Positions 1 to 15,000 of a stretch of 64,000 bases of DNA are shown piece after piece. Below the pieces are notes generated by a model. The model made no database searches, was not told the DNA's origin, and worked only from the letters and a program-made list of their open reading frames with translations. The DNA comes from G963663315 sp965116335 (lineage in GTDB: Bacteria; Pseudomonadota; Gammaproteobacteria; Arenicellales; Poriferihabitantaceae). The stretch lies in the NCBI GenBank assembly GCA_965116335.1, contig OZ220677.1, positions 1,240,001 to 1,304,000 of the forward strand, read 5' to 3'. The number at the start of each line of letters is the position of its first letter. Position 1 is the stretch's first letter. Made by a program: the position numbers and the translations under genes.

Positions 1-3000
1 GTTTAGCTACGCCGTTGCCACCGGTCGCGGTGGCAGATACGGTGACGGTCTTGTTGGCTGCATCCACCTCATTATTTACCGCCGTAATCGTCACTGTGCC
101 GGTGCTGGTGGTGGCTCCGGCTGCAATCGTCAACGTGGCACCACTGAGTGCAAAGTCACCCGATACCGCAGGAGATACCGCCGTGGCAGCTACGGTCAGC
201 GTGACCGCCTGGCTGGATTTACCATCCAAGGTGGCAGTCACCGTGCTGGCGTTTTTGTTGCCGGACTCGTCGATGGTCGCAGGGGTCAACGTGAGGGTTG
301 CGGTTGGCTTGTCATCATCATCCCTGATATTGAAGGTCGCACTGCCGCTACTTGTCGTACCCCCATCCAGATCATCGTCAATCGTACCCAGTCCCACCGT
401 GACCGATTCGGCTTCGCCTTCGTCTATATCATCGCTGATGGCAGTCAGGATGACCGTGGCACTGCTGGCAGCACTGTCTACACCAGAGAAACGGATGGTT
501 GGCGGGCTGGTCGTGCGGTTGGTACTCGTAAGGTTCGAGTAGCTAACGCCGGTCGGGGTTGTTTCCGGCTCAGCCAGTGTGTAGTCCGTGCCAAATGTAG
601 CCGTACCCACAAAGTCAAGCGGTACATCCAGCGTCTCATCACCAGTCAGGGCGCGACCGAGTGTGACGGTGATGGTTTGGGTGCCCGCATTCTCACCGAT
701 AGCTTTGGATGGGGCTGTGAGCTTCACCGTAGTAGCATCATCATCGGTGATAGTTGCGCTCGCCGTGCCTGCACCTTCGGTGGTCGAGATGGTAGCGTGA
801 GTCGGGGCATTCAGGGTGACGGTAATGGTCTCGTTCGGTTCATCCAGCGTGTCACCCTTGACCGGGATAGTAATGTCAGCACTGGTCGAACCGGCGGCGA
901 TGGTGACTGATTTGGGATTCGGAGCCGTATAGTCAGCCGGAGCACTGGCATCCCCACTCAAGGTATAAGGCACGGTGACTGTCTTGCCACTGGCGCTGGA
1001 CAGGGTCACCTTAAAGGTCAGGTTACGGGTGCCACTGTCACCCTCGGTGACGGCATCGGCATCCGCTACCGATACGGTGGGTGGGTCATCATCGTCTGTC
1101 ACCGTGACATCTACCGGCGCGGCCGTCTCGTCCTCATAATCGGTGCCGGTCGCACTCACCGTATGGCTGATACGAACCGTGCGGGCTTCTCCTGTGTTGT
1201 CAATATCGTCAGCTACGGCGGTGACAGTGACGGTCTGGGCATCCCAATCCGATGGCGTGAACTCCAGACTGGTAGGGCTCAAGGTGGCGATTTTGGTATC
1301 CGCACTGGCAAGATTAACCGTCACCGTGCCAGTCGGCTTACTGTCCAGTTCAACCGTGTAGGTTGCCACATTCTCAGCTTTCTCTGTATCCGAATCGTCT
1401 ACCTCATCAAGGGTCAGCTTCACCGGCGAGACGCGGATACCGCGTGTGTCGTCATCCGTGATGGTTCCGGTGCCATCCAGAGTGGTTGAGCCGCCAGAGA
1501 GCGTGGCATTACTCGGTGAGGACAGATGCAGGACGATGGTCTCATTCGGTTCGTCTATTTCATCGCCGTTGACCGTGACTGTTACCGTCTCCTCGGTTTG
1601 ACCAGCGGTGAAGTTCAATGTACCCGATGAGATCGCGGCATAGTCGGTAGCAGAAGTCGCCGTACCCGTACCCGCATCGGCATAAGCAACACTAACCGCC
1701 TTGCCACTGGCCGGTGACAGGCTTACCTTGAAGGTCAGGGTAGTCGTGCTACTGTCGCCTTCGGTGACGGTTGGCGCATCAATCGAGAGGGTGGGTGCGC
1801 CATCGTCATCGGTCACGGTCACATCTACTGGCGCGGCAGTCTCGTCCTTATAATCGGTGCCGGATGCACTCACCGTATGCGTGATGCGTACCGTGCGCTC
1901 ATCATCTGCGTTGTCAATGGCATCGGGCACAGCGGTTACAGTGACCGTCTGCGCGTCCCAATCCGATGCCGTGAACTCCAGACTGGTAGTGCTCAAGGTG
2001 GCGATTTTGGTATCCGTACTGGAAAGGTTCACCGTTACCGTGCCGGTCGGTTTAGTGTCCAGTTCAACCGTGTAGGTTTTCTGGTGCTCGGTGATGCTCT
2101 GCGTGGATGGATCGTCAATCTCGGCAAGGGTCAGCTTCACCGGCGAGACGCGGATGCCGAGTTCATCGTCATCGTTAATGGTCAGGGTCGCAGTAGCCGG
2201 ATTGTCAACACCATTACCGCCGGTCGCGGTGGCAGATACGGTGACGGTCTTGTTGGCTGCATCCACCTCATTATTTACCGCCGTAATCGTCACTGTGCCG
2301 GTGCTGGTGGTGGCTCCGGCTGCAATCGTCAACGTGGCACCACTGAGTGCAAAGTCACCCGATACCGCAGGAGATACCGCCGTGGCAGCTACGGTCAGCG
2401 TGACCGCCTGGCTGGATTTACCATCCAAGGTGGCAGTCACCGTGCTGGCGTTTTTGTTGCCGGACTCGTCGATGGTCGCAGGGGTCAACGTGAGGGTTGC
2501 GGTTGGCTTGTCATCATCATCCCTGATATTGAAGGTCGCACTGCCGCTACTTGTCGTACCCCCATCCAGATCATCGTCAATCGTACCCAGTCCCACCGTG
2601 ACCGATTCGGCTTCGCCTTCGTCTATATCATCGCTGATGGCAGTCAGGATGACCGTGGCACTGCTGGCAGCACTGTCTACACCAGAGAAACGGATGGTTG
2701 GCGGGCTGGTCGTGCGGTTGGTACTCGTAAGGTTCGAGTAGCTAACGCCGGTCGGGGTTGTTTCCGGCTCAGCCAGTGTGTAGTCCGTGCCAAATGTAGC
2801 CGTACCCACAAAGTCAAGCGGTACATCCAGCGTCTCATCACCAGTCAGGGCGCGACCGAGTGTGACGGTGATGGTTTGGGTGCCCGCATTCTCACCGATA
2901 GCTTTGGATGGGGCTGTGAGCTTCACCGTAGTAGCATCATCATCGGTGATAGTTGCGCTCGCCGTGCCTGCACCTTCGGTGGTCGAGATGGTAGCGTGAG

Positions 3001-6000
3001 TCGGGGCATTCAGGGTGACGGTAATGGTCTCGTTCGGTTCATCCAGCGTGTCACCCTTGACCGGGATAGTAATGTCAGCACTGGTCGAACCGGCGGCGAT
3101 GGTGACTGATTTGGGATTCGGAGCCGTATAGTCAGCCGGAGCACTGGCATCCCCACTCAAGGTATAAGGCACGGTGACTGTCTTGCCACTGGCGCTGGAC
3201 AGGGTCACCTTAAAGGTCAGGTTACGGGTGCCACTGTCACCCTCGGTGACGGCATCGGCATCCGCTACCGATACGGTGGGTGGGTCATCATCGTCTGTCA
3301 CCGTGACATCTACCGGCGCGGCCGTCTCGTCCTCATAATCGGTGCCGGTCGCACTCACCGTATGGCTGATACGAACCGTGCGGGCTTCTCCTGTGTTGTC
3401 AATATCGTCAGCTACGGCGGTGACAGTGACGGTCTGGGCATCCCAATCCGATGGCGTGAACTCCAGACTGGTAGGGCTCAAGGTGGCGATTTTGGTATCC
3501 GCACTGGCAAGATTAACCGTCACCGTGCCAGTCGGCTTACTGTCCAGTTCAACCGTGTAGGTTGCCACATTCTCAGCTTTCTCTGTATCCGAATCGTCTA
3601 CCTCATCAAGGGTCAGCTTCACCGGCGAGACGCGGATGCCCCGATCATCGTCATCGGTGATGGTCAGGGTCGCATTGTCCGGTTTGGCTACGCCGTTGCC
3701 ACCCTTCGCAGTGGCGGATACCGTAACCGTCTTGTTGGCCGCATCGACATCGTTATCTTGTGCCGTAATCGTCACTGTGCCGGTGCTGGTGGTAGCTCCC
3801 GCCGCAATCGTCAACGTAGTGCCGCTGAGTGTGTAGTCGCCGATGACGGCGGGAGCAACCGGCGTAGCAGCCACCGTCAGCGTGACCGCCTCGCTGGATG
3901 TGCCGGTCAGGGTGGCAGTTACCGTACTCGAACCACCATTCTCGGTGATGGATGCCGATGACAGCTTGAGTGTCGCAGTCGGCGTACCCTCATCATCATT
4001 GATCGTGCCAGTGGCGGTGCCCGCGCCTTCTACCGTCGAGACCGTGGCGTTAGTCGGGGCACCCAGCGTAACAATCACCGTCTCATTCGGCTCATCCACC
4101 GTGTCGCCCTTGACCTTGACGATGATCGTACCACTGGTATCACCCGCCGCAATCGACAAACTCGTGGACGCAGGCGTCTCATAGTCACTACCGCCAGTGG
4201 CCGTGCCGCTCAGGGTATAGGGAACCGTGATGGCTTTGGCACTCGCGGCAGACAGTCTTACCGTGAAACTCATGTCCTTCGTCTTGTCCGGGTCGTTGCC
4301 CTCACCAACAGCGGTAGCATCAGCCACCGATACCGTAGGCGCAGCATCATCGTCCGTAATCACGCCAGTGGCGGTGCCTGCACCTTTTTCACTCGACAGA
4401 GTAGCGTTAGTCAGGGTGCCGAGTGTGACGATGATGCTCTCATCAACCTCATCCAGTGTGTCACCCTTGACCGGGATAGTAATGTCAGCACTGGTCGAAC
4501 CGGCGGCGATGGTGACTGACTTGGGGTTTGGAGCCGTATAGTCAGCCGGAGCACTGGCATCACCACTCAGCGTATAAGGAACCGTTACTGGCTTGCCGCT
4601 GGCAGCAGACAGACTCACCGTGAAACTCATGTTCACGGTAGTCTTGGGGTCGTTGCCCTCGGCTACAGCAGTGGCATCCGCTACCGATACGTTAGGAGCA
4701 TCATCGTCATCGGTGATCGTGCCGGTGCCTTGCCGGGCACCGCTTCTGGTCCTGGCGTTGCTCGGCGAGGACAGACGTACTCTGACTGTTTCATCGGGTT
4801 CGTCTGTATTGTCCCCATTGACGGTAATGTCGATGTGCTTCCCGGTATCACCAGCATCGAAGGTCAGCGTACCGGCGGTCAGTGCCTGGTAGTCGGTGTT
4901 CGAGGTGGCGGTGCCGCCCGATTGTTCGGCGTAGTCAACCGTCACTTCGCGACCACTGGCCGCATTCAGGGTAACGGTGAAGCGTAGTCTGGCAGTTTCG
5001 CCACTATCGCTCTCTACAACATCTGGACTGTCGATGGAAAGGGTCGGCGTGGCATCGTTGTCGGTAATGGTGACACTTGCGCCAGTCACTTTGATGTTGC
5101 CGGAGGTGCCGGTCACACTGATGATTTCTCTATCTTCATCCAGTGTATCGTCCGTGGGATCCAGGCTGAAGGTCTGCTCAACACTGGTCTGGCCCGCAGT
5201 AATGGTCATATCGAATCCTTCTACTTCTGCGTAATCCGTACCCTCTTCAGCACTGTCGTCGGTGTCGCCCACTTCTACCTTGATCGTCTTGTCGGCTGAA
5301 TAGAAGGTGCCGCCGGTGACCGTTGCCGTGACCTTGACGGTCGCGGTAGCAGCACCCTCGGCAATGGTGGCCCGGTCCACTGCAAGGGTAATGCCCGTCG
5401 GCGCGGCATCATCATCGGTGATAGTCAGGGTTTTGTCAGACGGGTTGGCAACATCGGCAGCAATGCCGCTTCCGGTTGCGGCGGCGGAGACGGTGAGCGT
5501 CTTGTCCGGTGCATCCACCTTGTTGTCTACCGCGGTAATCGTCACCTTACCGGCGCTGGTGGTGTCGCCAGCGGCGATAGTCAGGGTTTTGTTGTTACTG
5601 AGCCGGTAGTCACCCGCAACCGCAGGATCAACCGGCGCGGCAGCTACGGTGAGGGTAACGGCCTCGCTGGATGTGCCGCTCAAGCTGGCGGTCACGGTGC
5701 TGGCGTTAGTCGCACCCGACTCGGCAACGGATGCCGGAGTCAGTGTGAGGGTCGCGACCGGGGTAGCGTCATCATCGTTAATCGTACCCGTACCATCGAG
5801 GGCGGTCTTGCCACCACTCAATACTGCGTTGCCCGGTGAGGACAGACGCAACACTATCGTCTCGTTCGGTTCATCGGTTGTATCGCCGGTGACTGGGACT
5901 GCTACCGTCTTCTCAGTTTCATCAGCAGCGAAATTGAGTGTGCCGCGGGTGATGGCGGTATAGTCCTCGCCAGAGGTCGCGGTGCCGGTAGCTGCATCGG

Positions 6001-9000
6001 CATACGCAACACTCACCGGCTTGCCACTGACCGCATCCAGCGTGACCTTGAAGGTCAGAGTGGCGGTGGTGCCACTGTTGCCCTCAGTGACGGTTGGTGA
6101 GTTGATGGACAGGGTCGGTTCGCCGTCATCATCGGTCACGGTAACATCCACCGGCGCAGCTTTCTCGTCCTGATAATCGGTGTCAGTGGCACTCACCGTA
6201 TGCGTGATGGTCACCGTGCGCTTGTCGGCAGCATTGTCGATGTCATCGGGTACGGCAGTTACGGTGACCGTCTGCGCGTCCCAATCCGATGCCGTGAACT
6301 CCAGACTGGTAGGGCTCAAGATGGCGACCGTTTTATCGCCACTCTCAAGATTGACCGTCACCGTGCCAGTCGGTTGGCTGTCCAGCTCAACCGTGTAGGT
6401 CTTCTGATGCTCGGATGTGTTCTGCGTGGATGGATCATCCGCCTCGGCAAGGGTTAGCTCCACCGGCGAGACACGGATACCGCGAGTGTCGTTGTCGGTG
6501 AGGGTGATGCTCGCCGGAGTAATGGTGACACTCGAAGTGCCAGTGACGCTGATGGTTTCATCTACTTCGTCCAGCTTGTCATCCGTGGGAGTCAGATCAA
6601 AGGACTTGGAAACACTCGCATCACCAGCAGGAATCTCCAGATCAAGGGCAGATACTTGCGCGTAATCTGTGCCAGATACTGCGCTGTCGGTTGATTTACC
6701 CACCGTTACGGTCACGGTCCTGGCATCTGAATAGCGGGTACTGCCATTCACCGTAGCGATTACGGTAATGCTGGTCTTGCCCGCGTCTTCTGCAACTTCG
6801 TCAGTATCCACCGACAGGGTAATGCCGGTCGGCGCATCGTCATCATCGGTGATATTAAAAGTCGCTGTACCGGAGCCAGACGCACCACCATCCAGGTTTG
6901 TGCCGGAACTGGCGTTGAGCGTACCGAGTCCCACCGTCACCGATTCGGTCTCGCCTTCGTCTATCGTATCCGCCCTGGCCGTGAGGATGACCGTAGCACT
7001 GCTCGCGGCACCGCTTACACCGGAGAAGGCAATCGTCGGCGGATTGGTTTCCAGGTCGTCACTCGTAAGATTCGAGTAGCTAACGCCAGTCGGTTTCGTC
7101 TTCGGCGCGACCAGTGTGTAGTCCGTACCGAATGTAGCCGTACCCGCAAAGGTGAGCGGCACATTCAGTGTCTCCTCGCCGCTCAGGGCGCGACCGAGTG
7201 TAACCGTGATGGTTTTGGTTCCAGCGTTCTCACCAATAGCGGTGGCCGAAGCAGCGAGCTTCACCGTAGTGGCATCATTGTCGGTGATGTTGACAGTATG
7301 AGTCGTCAATGTACTACCGAGCACTGCATGAGCACCGGCAGTCAGGTCTACCGTAAACGCTTCGTCCGCTTCGTCTGTAGTGTCATCGGTGATAGTGACG
7401 GTAATGTCCTGGCTGGTAACACCCGCAGCGAAGTCAAGTTCTGTACTGGCAATGGCGGTGAAGTCACTATCGCCGGTGGCGGAGCCATCGGTAGTCGCAT
7501 AGCTCACGGTTGAGGCAACCAGGGTCTTGCCAGTCTTCTCAATCGTCAGCTTCAAATCCCCGGCATTCTCGGCAGCCTCAGTGGACTCCGTGGAGAGGGC
7601 GAAGGTCGGCCTGTCTGCCGCATCGGTAATCGTACCAGTGGCTGCACCGTCCGTGTCGCTGAGGTTGTAAAGGCTGGTACTGTCGAGGGTCAGCGTGAAG
7701 TAGTGGTCGCCTTCATAGGTATCGTCATCGGTGGTGGCTATGCGGATGGTGCCGCTTGACTTGTCTTTAGCGATGGTAATAGTTGCGCTCTCTGCCGCCG
7801 CCGTGTAGTCATCGGCACTGGTGGCAATCTGGTGGTCCGCATCTTCGTCATTGCCGCGACCATCAGAGGTTGAGTAGCCAACGGTGACACCAGAAGGCGC
7901 CGCCTCTGGCAGCGTCACGGTGAACACTACCTCCTCACCTTCGGCGGCACTGGCGGCGGCGACGCTGACCCTGGCATCATCATCCTGGATCGGCACCGTG
8001 GCCGAGCCGGTGGCGTTGAGACCACCAGAGAGGCTCTTTGGTGGGGCGCGAGCGCCCTTGCCATAAGCAATCTCCAGTGTGCGGCGTACTATGTCGTCGT
8101 TATCTACCGCCGTCAAAATGAGTGTAGCCGTTTGCGCCCCGGCTCCTGACAGGATGACCGCCGGGTGCTGGTCACTGTGGGGTTTAGCGGTATCGAGCCT
8201 AACCCCGGTGCCACCATCGCCCTTGAGGCCAAAAGTATAATGTGTGGTCACCGTGCCACCGTTCACGGTCAATGGCACCGTAACACTCTCACCGGCGACC
8301 AGTGCCCGGCTCAGCGTGAGAGTAATGTCTTCTGTACCCCCGTCCTCGACAATACTGCCGGAGCCGACTCGTGCCAGCACCAGGTTGGTGGCATCGTCGT
8401 CAACAATCGTGCCGGTGGCATCGAGAGTCTGGCCGCCGCCGGTGAGCGTAGCATTAACCGGTGCCGACAGCTGGATGATGACCGTTTCATCTATTTCGTC
8501 CGCATCGTCCCCGTTGACGGTCACGGCGATGGTCTGCTCGGCCGTACCCGCGGCAAAGGTCAGTGTGCCAGCAGTCAGCGCATCATAGTCGGTATCCTGA
8601 GTCGCCGTGCCGCCGGTTATTTCGGCGTAGTCCACGGTCACTTCCCTGCCACTCACCGCATCCAGGCTGACCTTGAACGAGAGGGTAGCGGTAGCACCGG
8701 AGGCACCCTCAGTAACGCTGGGGGCATCCACCGAGAGTACCGGCGGGTCATCGTCATCGGTGATATTGAAGCCCGCCGTGCCGGAGCCGGTCACTCCGCC
8801 GTCCAGCGTACCGTCGTGATCGAGTGTACCCAGAGACAGGCTCACTGATTCGGAGTCTTCCTCATCCAGGCTGTCTGCGGTCGCTGTGAGCGTCAGGGTG
8901 GCACTGCTCGCCGCACTCGTGACTCCACTGAAACGGATGGTTGGCGGGTTGCTGGCAGGGTCCTTACTGGCGAGGTTCGAATAAGTCACGCCAGTCGGCA

Positions 9001-12000
9001 CAGTAGTCGGCGCGGCCAGTGTATAGTCCGTACCGAATGCAGCCGTACCAGCGAAAGTGATCGGCACATCCAGCGTCTCAGTACCACTCAACGCACGACC
9101 GAGTTCAACCGTGAGGGTCTTGGTGCCACTGGCCTCGACAATATCATCCGCCGCAGCCGACAGCGTCACCGGAGTAGCATCATCGTCTGTGATATGGAAA
9201 CTCACCATACCTGAGCCTGCGGCGCCGCCGCTCAGGTTAGTGCCGGACCTGGCATCCAGCGTACCCAGGCCAACGCTCACCGATTCAGCCACGCTCTCAT
9301 CGGCAGTGTCCGCAGTCGCGGTGAGAATAACGGTTGCGCTGCTCGCGGCACTGTCTACGCCGGTGAAGGTGACAGTCGGCGGGGCGGCAGGGTCGGCACT
9401 GGTCAGGTTAGCGTAAGTCACCCCGGTCGGTGCACTATCCGGCGCGGCCAGCGTGTAGCTCGTGCCGAAGACCGCCGTACCGCCGAAGGTCAGCGGCACA
9501 GCCAGCGTCTCATCGCCGCTCAGCGCCCGCCCCAATTCAACCGTTAGCGTCTTGCTGCCACCGTCCTCGACAATGTTGCCAGCCGGCGCCGACAGTTTCA
9601 CCGCAGTGGGGTCATTGTCGAGGATGGTGACGACAAACTCCAGTACACCCGATTCTATGACCTCACCATCGCCATCGACAAACACGGCATCGTCGGTGAC
9701 ACCGTCACTGAGGTCACTCACCCGAATCCGCACCGTCTCATCCGGCTCGTCAATCTTGTCCTTCTTAACCGGCGTACTAAAATATTCACCCGCACTATCG
9801 CCTATCTCGTCTGTTTCGTCTGTTACCTTGTCATAGTCGCTGCCCGCGGTCGCGGGGTTCGCGCCCGTAGTATCCGGCAGTGTGCTCCAATTGAACGTAA
9901 CAACACGGTTCCTGTATAACTTCGTAATGCGGTTCAGGTCGAAGCGGAGCGGTTGGGACTCATCATAGCTTTCTGCTGCGCCGTGACCCTGGATGCTCCG
10001 CTGAATCTTGACGGTATCCACATTGGTCACCGTGATGGCCAGGTCGTGTGTGCCGGTATTGCCATCCTCATCGGTGACGCGAATGGTTACCTCATAGACA
10101 TTATCCTTATCCGCATCTGCGGGCACCTCGAAGTTCTGGGGGCGCAGAGTCAGCTCGCCGTTTTTGGCTTTGATGCGGAAATGCTTCTTGTCGGCACCCT
10201 CGATAGTCCAGGTCAGCACGCCATGCGAGTCGCCGGCCACTATGGGAATCCCGGAAGTCCATTTTTTGTTCTCCTTGACACGAGTATCGACATAGCCGGT
10301 AAATGTGTAGTTAGCCCGATCATCATCGCGGATAGTCACGGTGCCGGTCTGTGTGATGGTGAAGTTCGGTAACGATATTTTAGTCACGCGCACCTCGAAG
10401 TCCTCATCCAGCTCTTCCTTACCATCCTCGATGGTATCCACCTCGACAATGACACTGGTATCCCCGGCGGGGAGGGTCACAATCCCCGGCGTACCCCTAT
10501 GGAATGCACCGGGAGAGAGATTCACAGCTCCCCCTGCAACCGGCGTAAAATCCGCAAATGCCCCGGACTCCTGTGCGCCATCCTTAACCGCCACCGTTTC
10601 CCAGGTGACCACGGCATCCTTGCCACGCGCCTGTCCCGTGCGAATCGCAACGCGCGCCTTTTCGCCCTCATCGACCACCGCATGATCGACATAGATCGAG
10701 GTCAGATCATCGTCCTGAATGGTGGCTGTCAGCACATGACCCCCGCTATCCGGCAGATCCAGCCTGGCGCCTTGTATGGACGTGTTGGTGAAAGCCGGGC
10801 TATCCAGCGTGATGGTGAAGGTTTCATCCGGCTCATAAATCGAGACAGCTAACGGCTCCTCGTAGGTCTGCACCTTGATGGTCGCGGACGGCGCTCCCGG
10901 GGATGCGGGCGCAACCAACTGCACCGTCTCACTCGAGACGGAGGCGTAATCATGGCCGCCAGGTCTCGGCTGATATCTTCCCAGATCAATCTTCGCTCCG
11001 CCGGTGGCGGTGCCATCTGCGGTCGAGTAATTAACGGTGGCGGTTTCACCCGCCTTGAGCGGTGGATCGACATGAAGATCATAGATTACCTCCTCGCCCT
11101 CCCATACCACCGCACGTCGCGGCACCACCCGGATCCTGTGACTCTCATCGTCAATGATGGTGAAAACTCCCCTGGGTGGCGTCAGGATGTTGAATTTCCT
11201 CAACTGATGCGGCCCCCACAACCCCCCGGTTCCGGTATCCACGATAAAGGTTTCATCGCCCTCCAGCCGATCATCCTGGATGGTCTGGACGGTGATGGTT
11301 TTCTCCAGGTCGTCGGGTGCGAATTTAATCGTACGGAAAGAATAGACTTCACCACGCACCAGGCAGTCGTTCAGCTGGCTGTGCTGGGCACTGACTCGAA
11401 CATCGTCCAGGCCGTTGCTATAGGTATCCGTATTGGAAATAGTTGCCGTGCCAAAGGGATCATCACTGTTCGCGCCGCGCAGGCAGATGCGGAACCTGTG
11501 TTCCTCTCCAGCGGTGCGGTTGCGCCGTATACGCACGCTAATACGCCCGCCCTCGTGAATCTCCCGATTGGTATTGGCTATCGAGTAATGGATGGCATCG
11601 TCGTCGTGAATCTGGCCGAAACCTTCGGCTCGCCCGATGGATGTGCCGATAGCGTTGCTCAGCCTCACTCCGAAGGTCTCGGTGTGTTCCGCCGCATTAT
11701 CGTCTTTGACGGTTACCGTTACCTCTTTCTCGGTTTCTCCGGGCTTAAAAGCCAGAAGTGTCGCTGCAACCGGAACATAATCGCGATTGAAAAACTCCGG
11801 CCCATTGGCCTTTGCCGGATGCTCTCCACTGCCGTCTACGGTTTGCCAGTGAACGAATACCTCGCTCGTCTGTGCCGTTGACAACGTGACCTTGAAGGTG
11901 GCTGTCGAAGACGTAGCGCCCTCGGTTACCGGCTTCGCGTCTGAGACAGAAACCCGGGTATCGTCATTATCCAGAATGGTGATAGTGGCCTCGCCGATCT

Positions 12001-15000
12001 GGCGTTTACCTTCGGGCGTATGGAACAGCAACACCTGGAATTCTTCATCCGGCTCGTCTCGATCATCGTCCAGCGTCTGTACGGTAATCGTGGCCTGCGT
12101 TTCGCCAGGCTTGAAAACCAGGTCGCCACGGGCTGATTGGTAGTCAGTGTTGCCGGTAGCGCTATCGTCAGCGGCGACATCCTGGGTTGCCCAGCTGGCC
12201 TTGACCTCCTTTTCCGACTGACTGGATAGCTGCACGGTGAGGGTTTTGCTGGTACCTTCGATCAGACTCACACTCGCGATCGTGATCTGCGGGCGCGAGT
12301 CGTCGTCTCGAATCCAGCCGTCCGCCTGGCGACGCTTGATGGAGAGGCCTGCCGTGTCACTCTGGATGGTAACGCTCAGTTTCTCGTCTTCCTCATCGAC
12401 CGTATCCTGCAGGGTAGAGACCTGGATATTGGCCGCTGTTTCACCGGCGGCGAGGGTCAGGCTACCGCTGGCCTCGGCGGTATAGTCCTTACCGGCTTGT
12501 GCACTATCCGCATCCAGAGTTTTCCAGTTTAACGTCACGTCCTGAGAGAGAGCAGAGCTCAAGGTCACAGGGAATACCATGGGCTGGCCCTCGGTCACCT
12601 TCTCCGCATCTGCCAGCGTGAGAGTCGGCTGGTCAGTGATGGTGGCGGATGCGGGGGCGGCGGTGTTATACAGATTACAGAACGTTTGTGAACCACCTTT
12701 CGTAGTACGACCGCCGTAGATCTCGATACTGAACGTCTCCTCGCCTTCCGCCACCGAGTCGGAAGTCGTTGGCACCGTGATATTGACGCCGGAGTCGCCT
12801 ACAGGAATGACGGCTGTTCCGCTACTGATTACTGTATAGTCGGCTGCTGTCGCGGTTCCAGTACGGGTGCGCCATAAGAACTCGCAAAGTTGCTTGGTCT
12901 TCACCCGTTCCCCGGTGCTGGTATTCAGCAGTTCCAGCCGGAAAACGGCATCCTCTCCCTCTACCACTAGTCCGGGGCTGACAAGCCTCAGGCTTCTATT
13001 GGTCGAGGATGCGCCATCATCGTTCAAGATAGTGCCGGTAACATTCAGGCTGCGGCTGCCGTCCGTAAAGGTAGCATGAGTCAGCCGACTGAAGCGCAGC
13101 ACCACCGTCTCATCGGGCTCACTTACCGTATACCTGGAGGGACCGTCACCAATGGCGCGAGGTCCTTCTTTTCCGCGGATGCCTACCCGGACTGTTTTGG
13201 AGGTTTCCTCCGCGGCGAACGTAATCGTTCTCGGCGTGACAGTCTGATAATCAATATGATCAGTTAAATCATCATTTACGTTCCACTTTTTTCCACCGTA
13301 GGCTGTGCCCCGCCCCGTATCTCGCAAGCGCACGGTCACTGGCTTTGTGCTCTTGTTACTGAGGGTAAGCTGATAATCGAGAGAGTTGGCTAGTCCAGTC
13401 CACGGATAATCATTTCCCTCCGCAACCGATGGCGAACTGATGGTCAGCACCGGTGTGTCCGCCTCATCCGTGATAGTCGCGAGCGCAATGATCGATTCTG
13501 CGTTATCGGGCAAAGCGATCTTGCCGACACGGACGGAAATTTTCAGGCCGAGCACCTCGTCGAATTCGTGTATGTCATCATCAATCGTCTTGATCGCGAA
13601 TTTTGCCGTTTTTTGCCCTCCGGGCCAGGGGAAGCGGAACATAGTACCCAGGAAACAGACGTCCTTGGTGGTATCCTTACAATCGTCGGTTTCATGCTCT
13701 GCCAATGCCGAGTCGACTCCGGCCGCCATAAGCTCCGCCTTACTGGCCACCTCCATAGTGAGGATAGTGCCGTCCACAGGTGCCTTGTCCAGTTCCAGCG
13801 TGAAGAAACCCTGCTCGCCCTCTACCACCTCGATATCGGAGACCTTCAGAATCCGGCCGTCGTACTCGGCTCGGTTGGTGACCGTGACGGCTGCCCGGTT
13901 GGTTGGCAGATTGCGACTGGCGGGCTGTGTCATGAGCACCTCGGCATAGACCTTGCCATCCTTGTCGCTGGTCGCATCAATGCGAGTGTTTACATAAAAG
14001 TCCTGTGTAGTCTCACCTTGTTTAATCTTGACTCTGTGCTCTCCTTCTCCCAATAGCGGAGAGAAACCGCTGGATATTGTTGCGCCCATCTCCGGCTGCT
14101 CCAGCAAGACATTGTCCGTGCTGATCAGGACTTCCACGTACATATCCTGAGTGGCGGCTCTGCGCAGCTGCAGTCTGTATCGTATATCTCCTGTGCTGAT
14201 TCGTCTGTTTGTCGGTCCTTCTTTGACAGTCCGTGTATTGGTGCCGGCGCTGATGGTCAGCCCCAGATCCGGGTGGTTTACGCCATTGTCCTTGACCTCG
14301 AAAGCTACCGTTTTCGGCGTGTTGGGCCTGATTACGAAACCGGTTGGCAGGCTGGTTTCGTCTATCGTTACCGTAATCTGGCCGTCACTGGCCGTGAAAG
14401 GGTCTTTTTTGGTTGGGATTGCATGGTAGTAAAAGTCGCTGAAGCCCTGTCTTGTTACCGTGATTTCTCTGGTTCCTTCCAGTCTATCATCCAGAAAATC
14501 AGCATCCGCATCGTCCTCGAAGGTGGCCGTGAATGTAATACTGCCTGGACTATCTCCTCTTGCCTGAATCAGCAATGCACGGGCGGCCCCCTCTTCCCGG
14601 GTGCCACTTATACTGGGCGTCGATTCCTTAAATTCGAGAGTCGGCGTGAGGTTCGTGACGGTAACGCTGGACTTTGCAGGCAGGTTACGACTCGGCGGAG
14701 TGGTGCTGATCACTTCGGCGGAGACGGTGCCATCCTTGCCGCTGGTCTTGTCCAGCTGGGTAGTTACGAAAAATATCTGTGTCTTGCTATTCTTCTTGAT
14801 TGTGACCGTTTTCTTGCCTTCTCCCAGTCTTGGAGCCGATCGATAGGTTCCCGCCGATTGCAGCAAGACATCTTCAGCACTGACCAAAACTTCCACGTCC
14901 AGATTCTTGGGTGTCGCGCTCGGCAAAGTCAATGTGTACCGTATGGTGTCACTCTCACGAATAGACGATTGCTGTGCCCGGAGTGTCATGGCCAGATCCG

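Noticed and set aside
1..9500. Regularly spaced short repeats that might look like a CRISPR array
   Set aside because: The spacing (about 300-400 bases) and the coding content (TITDDD ends of protein repeats) fit a protein repeat array, not 28-37-base repeats with unique spacers.
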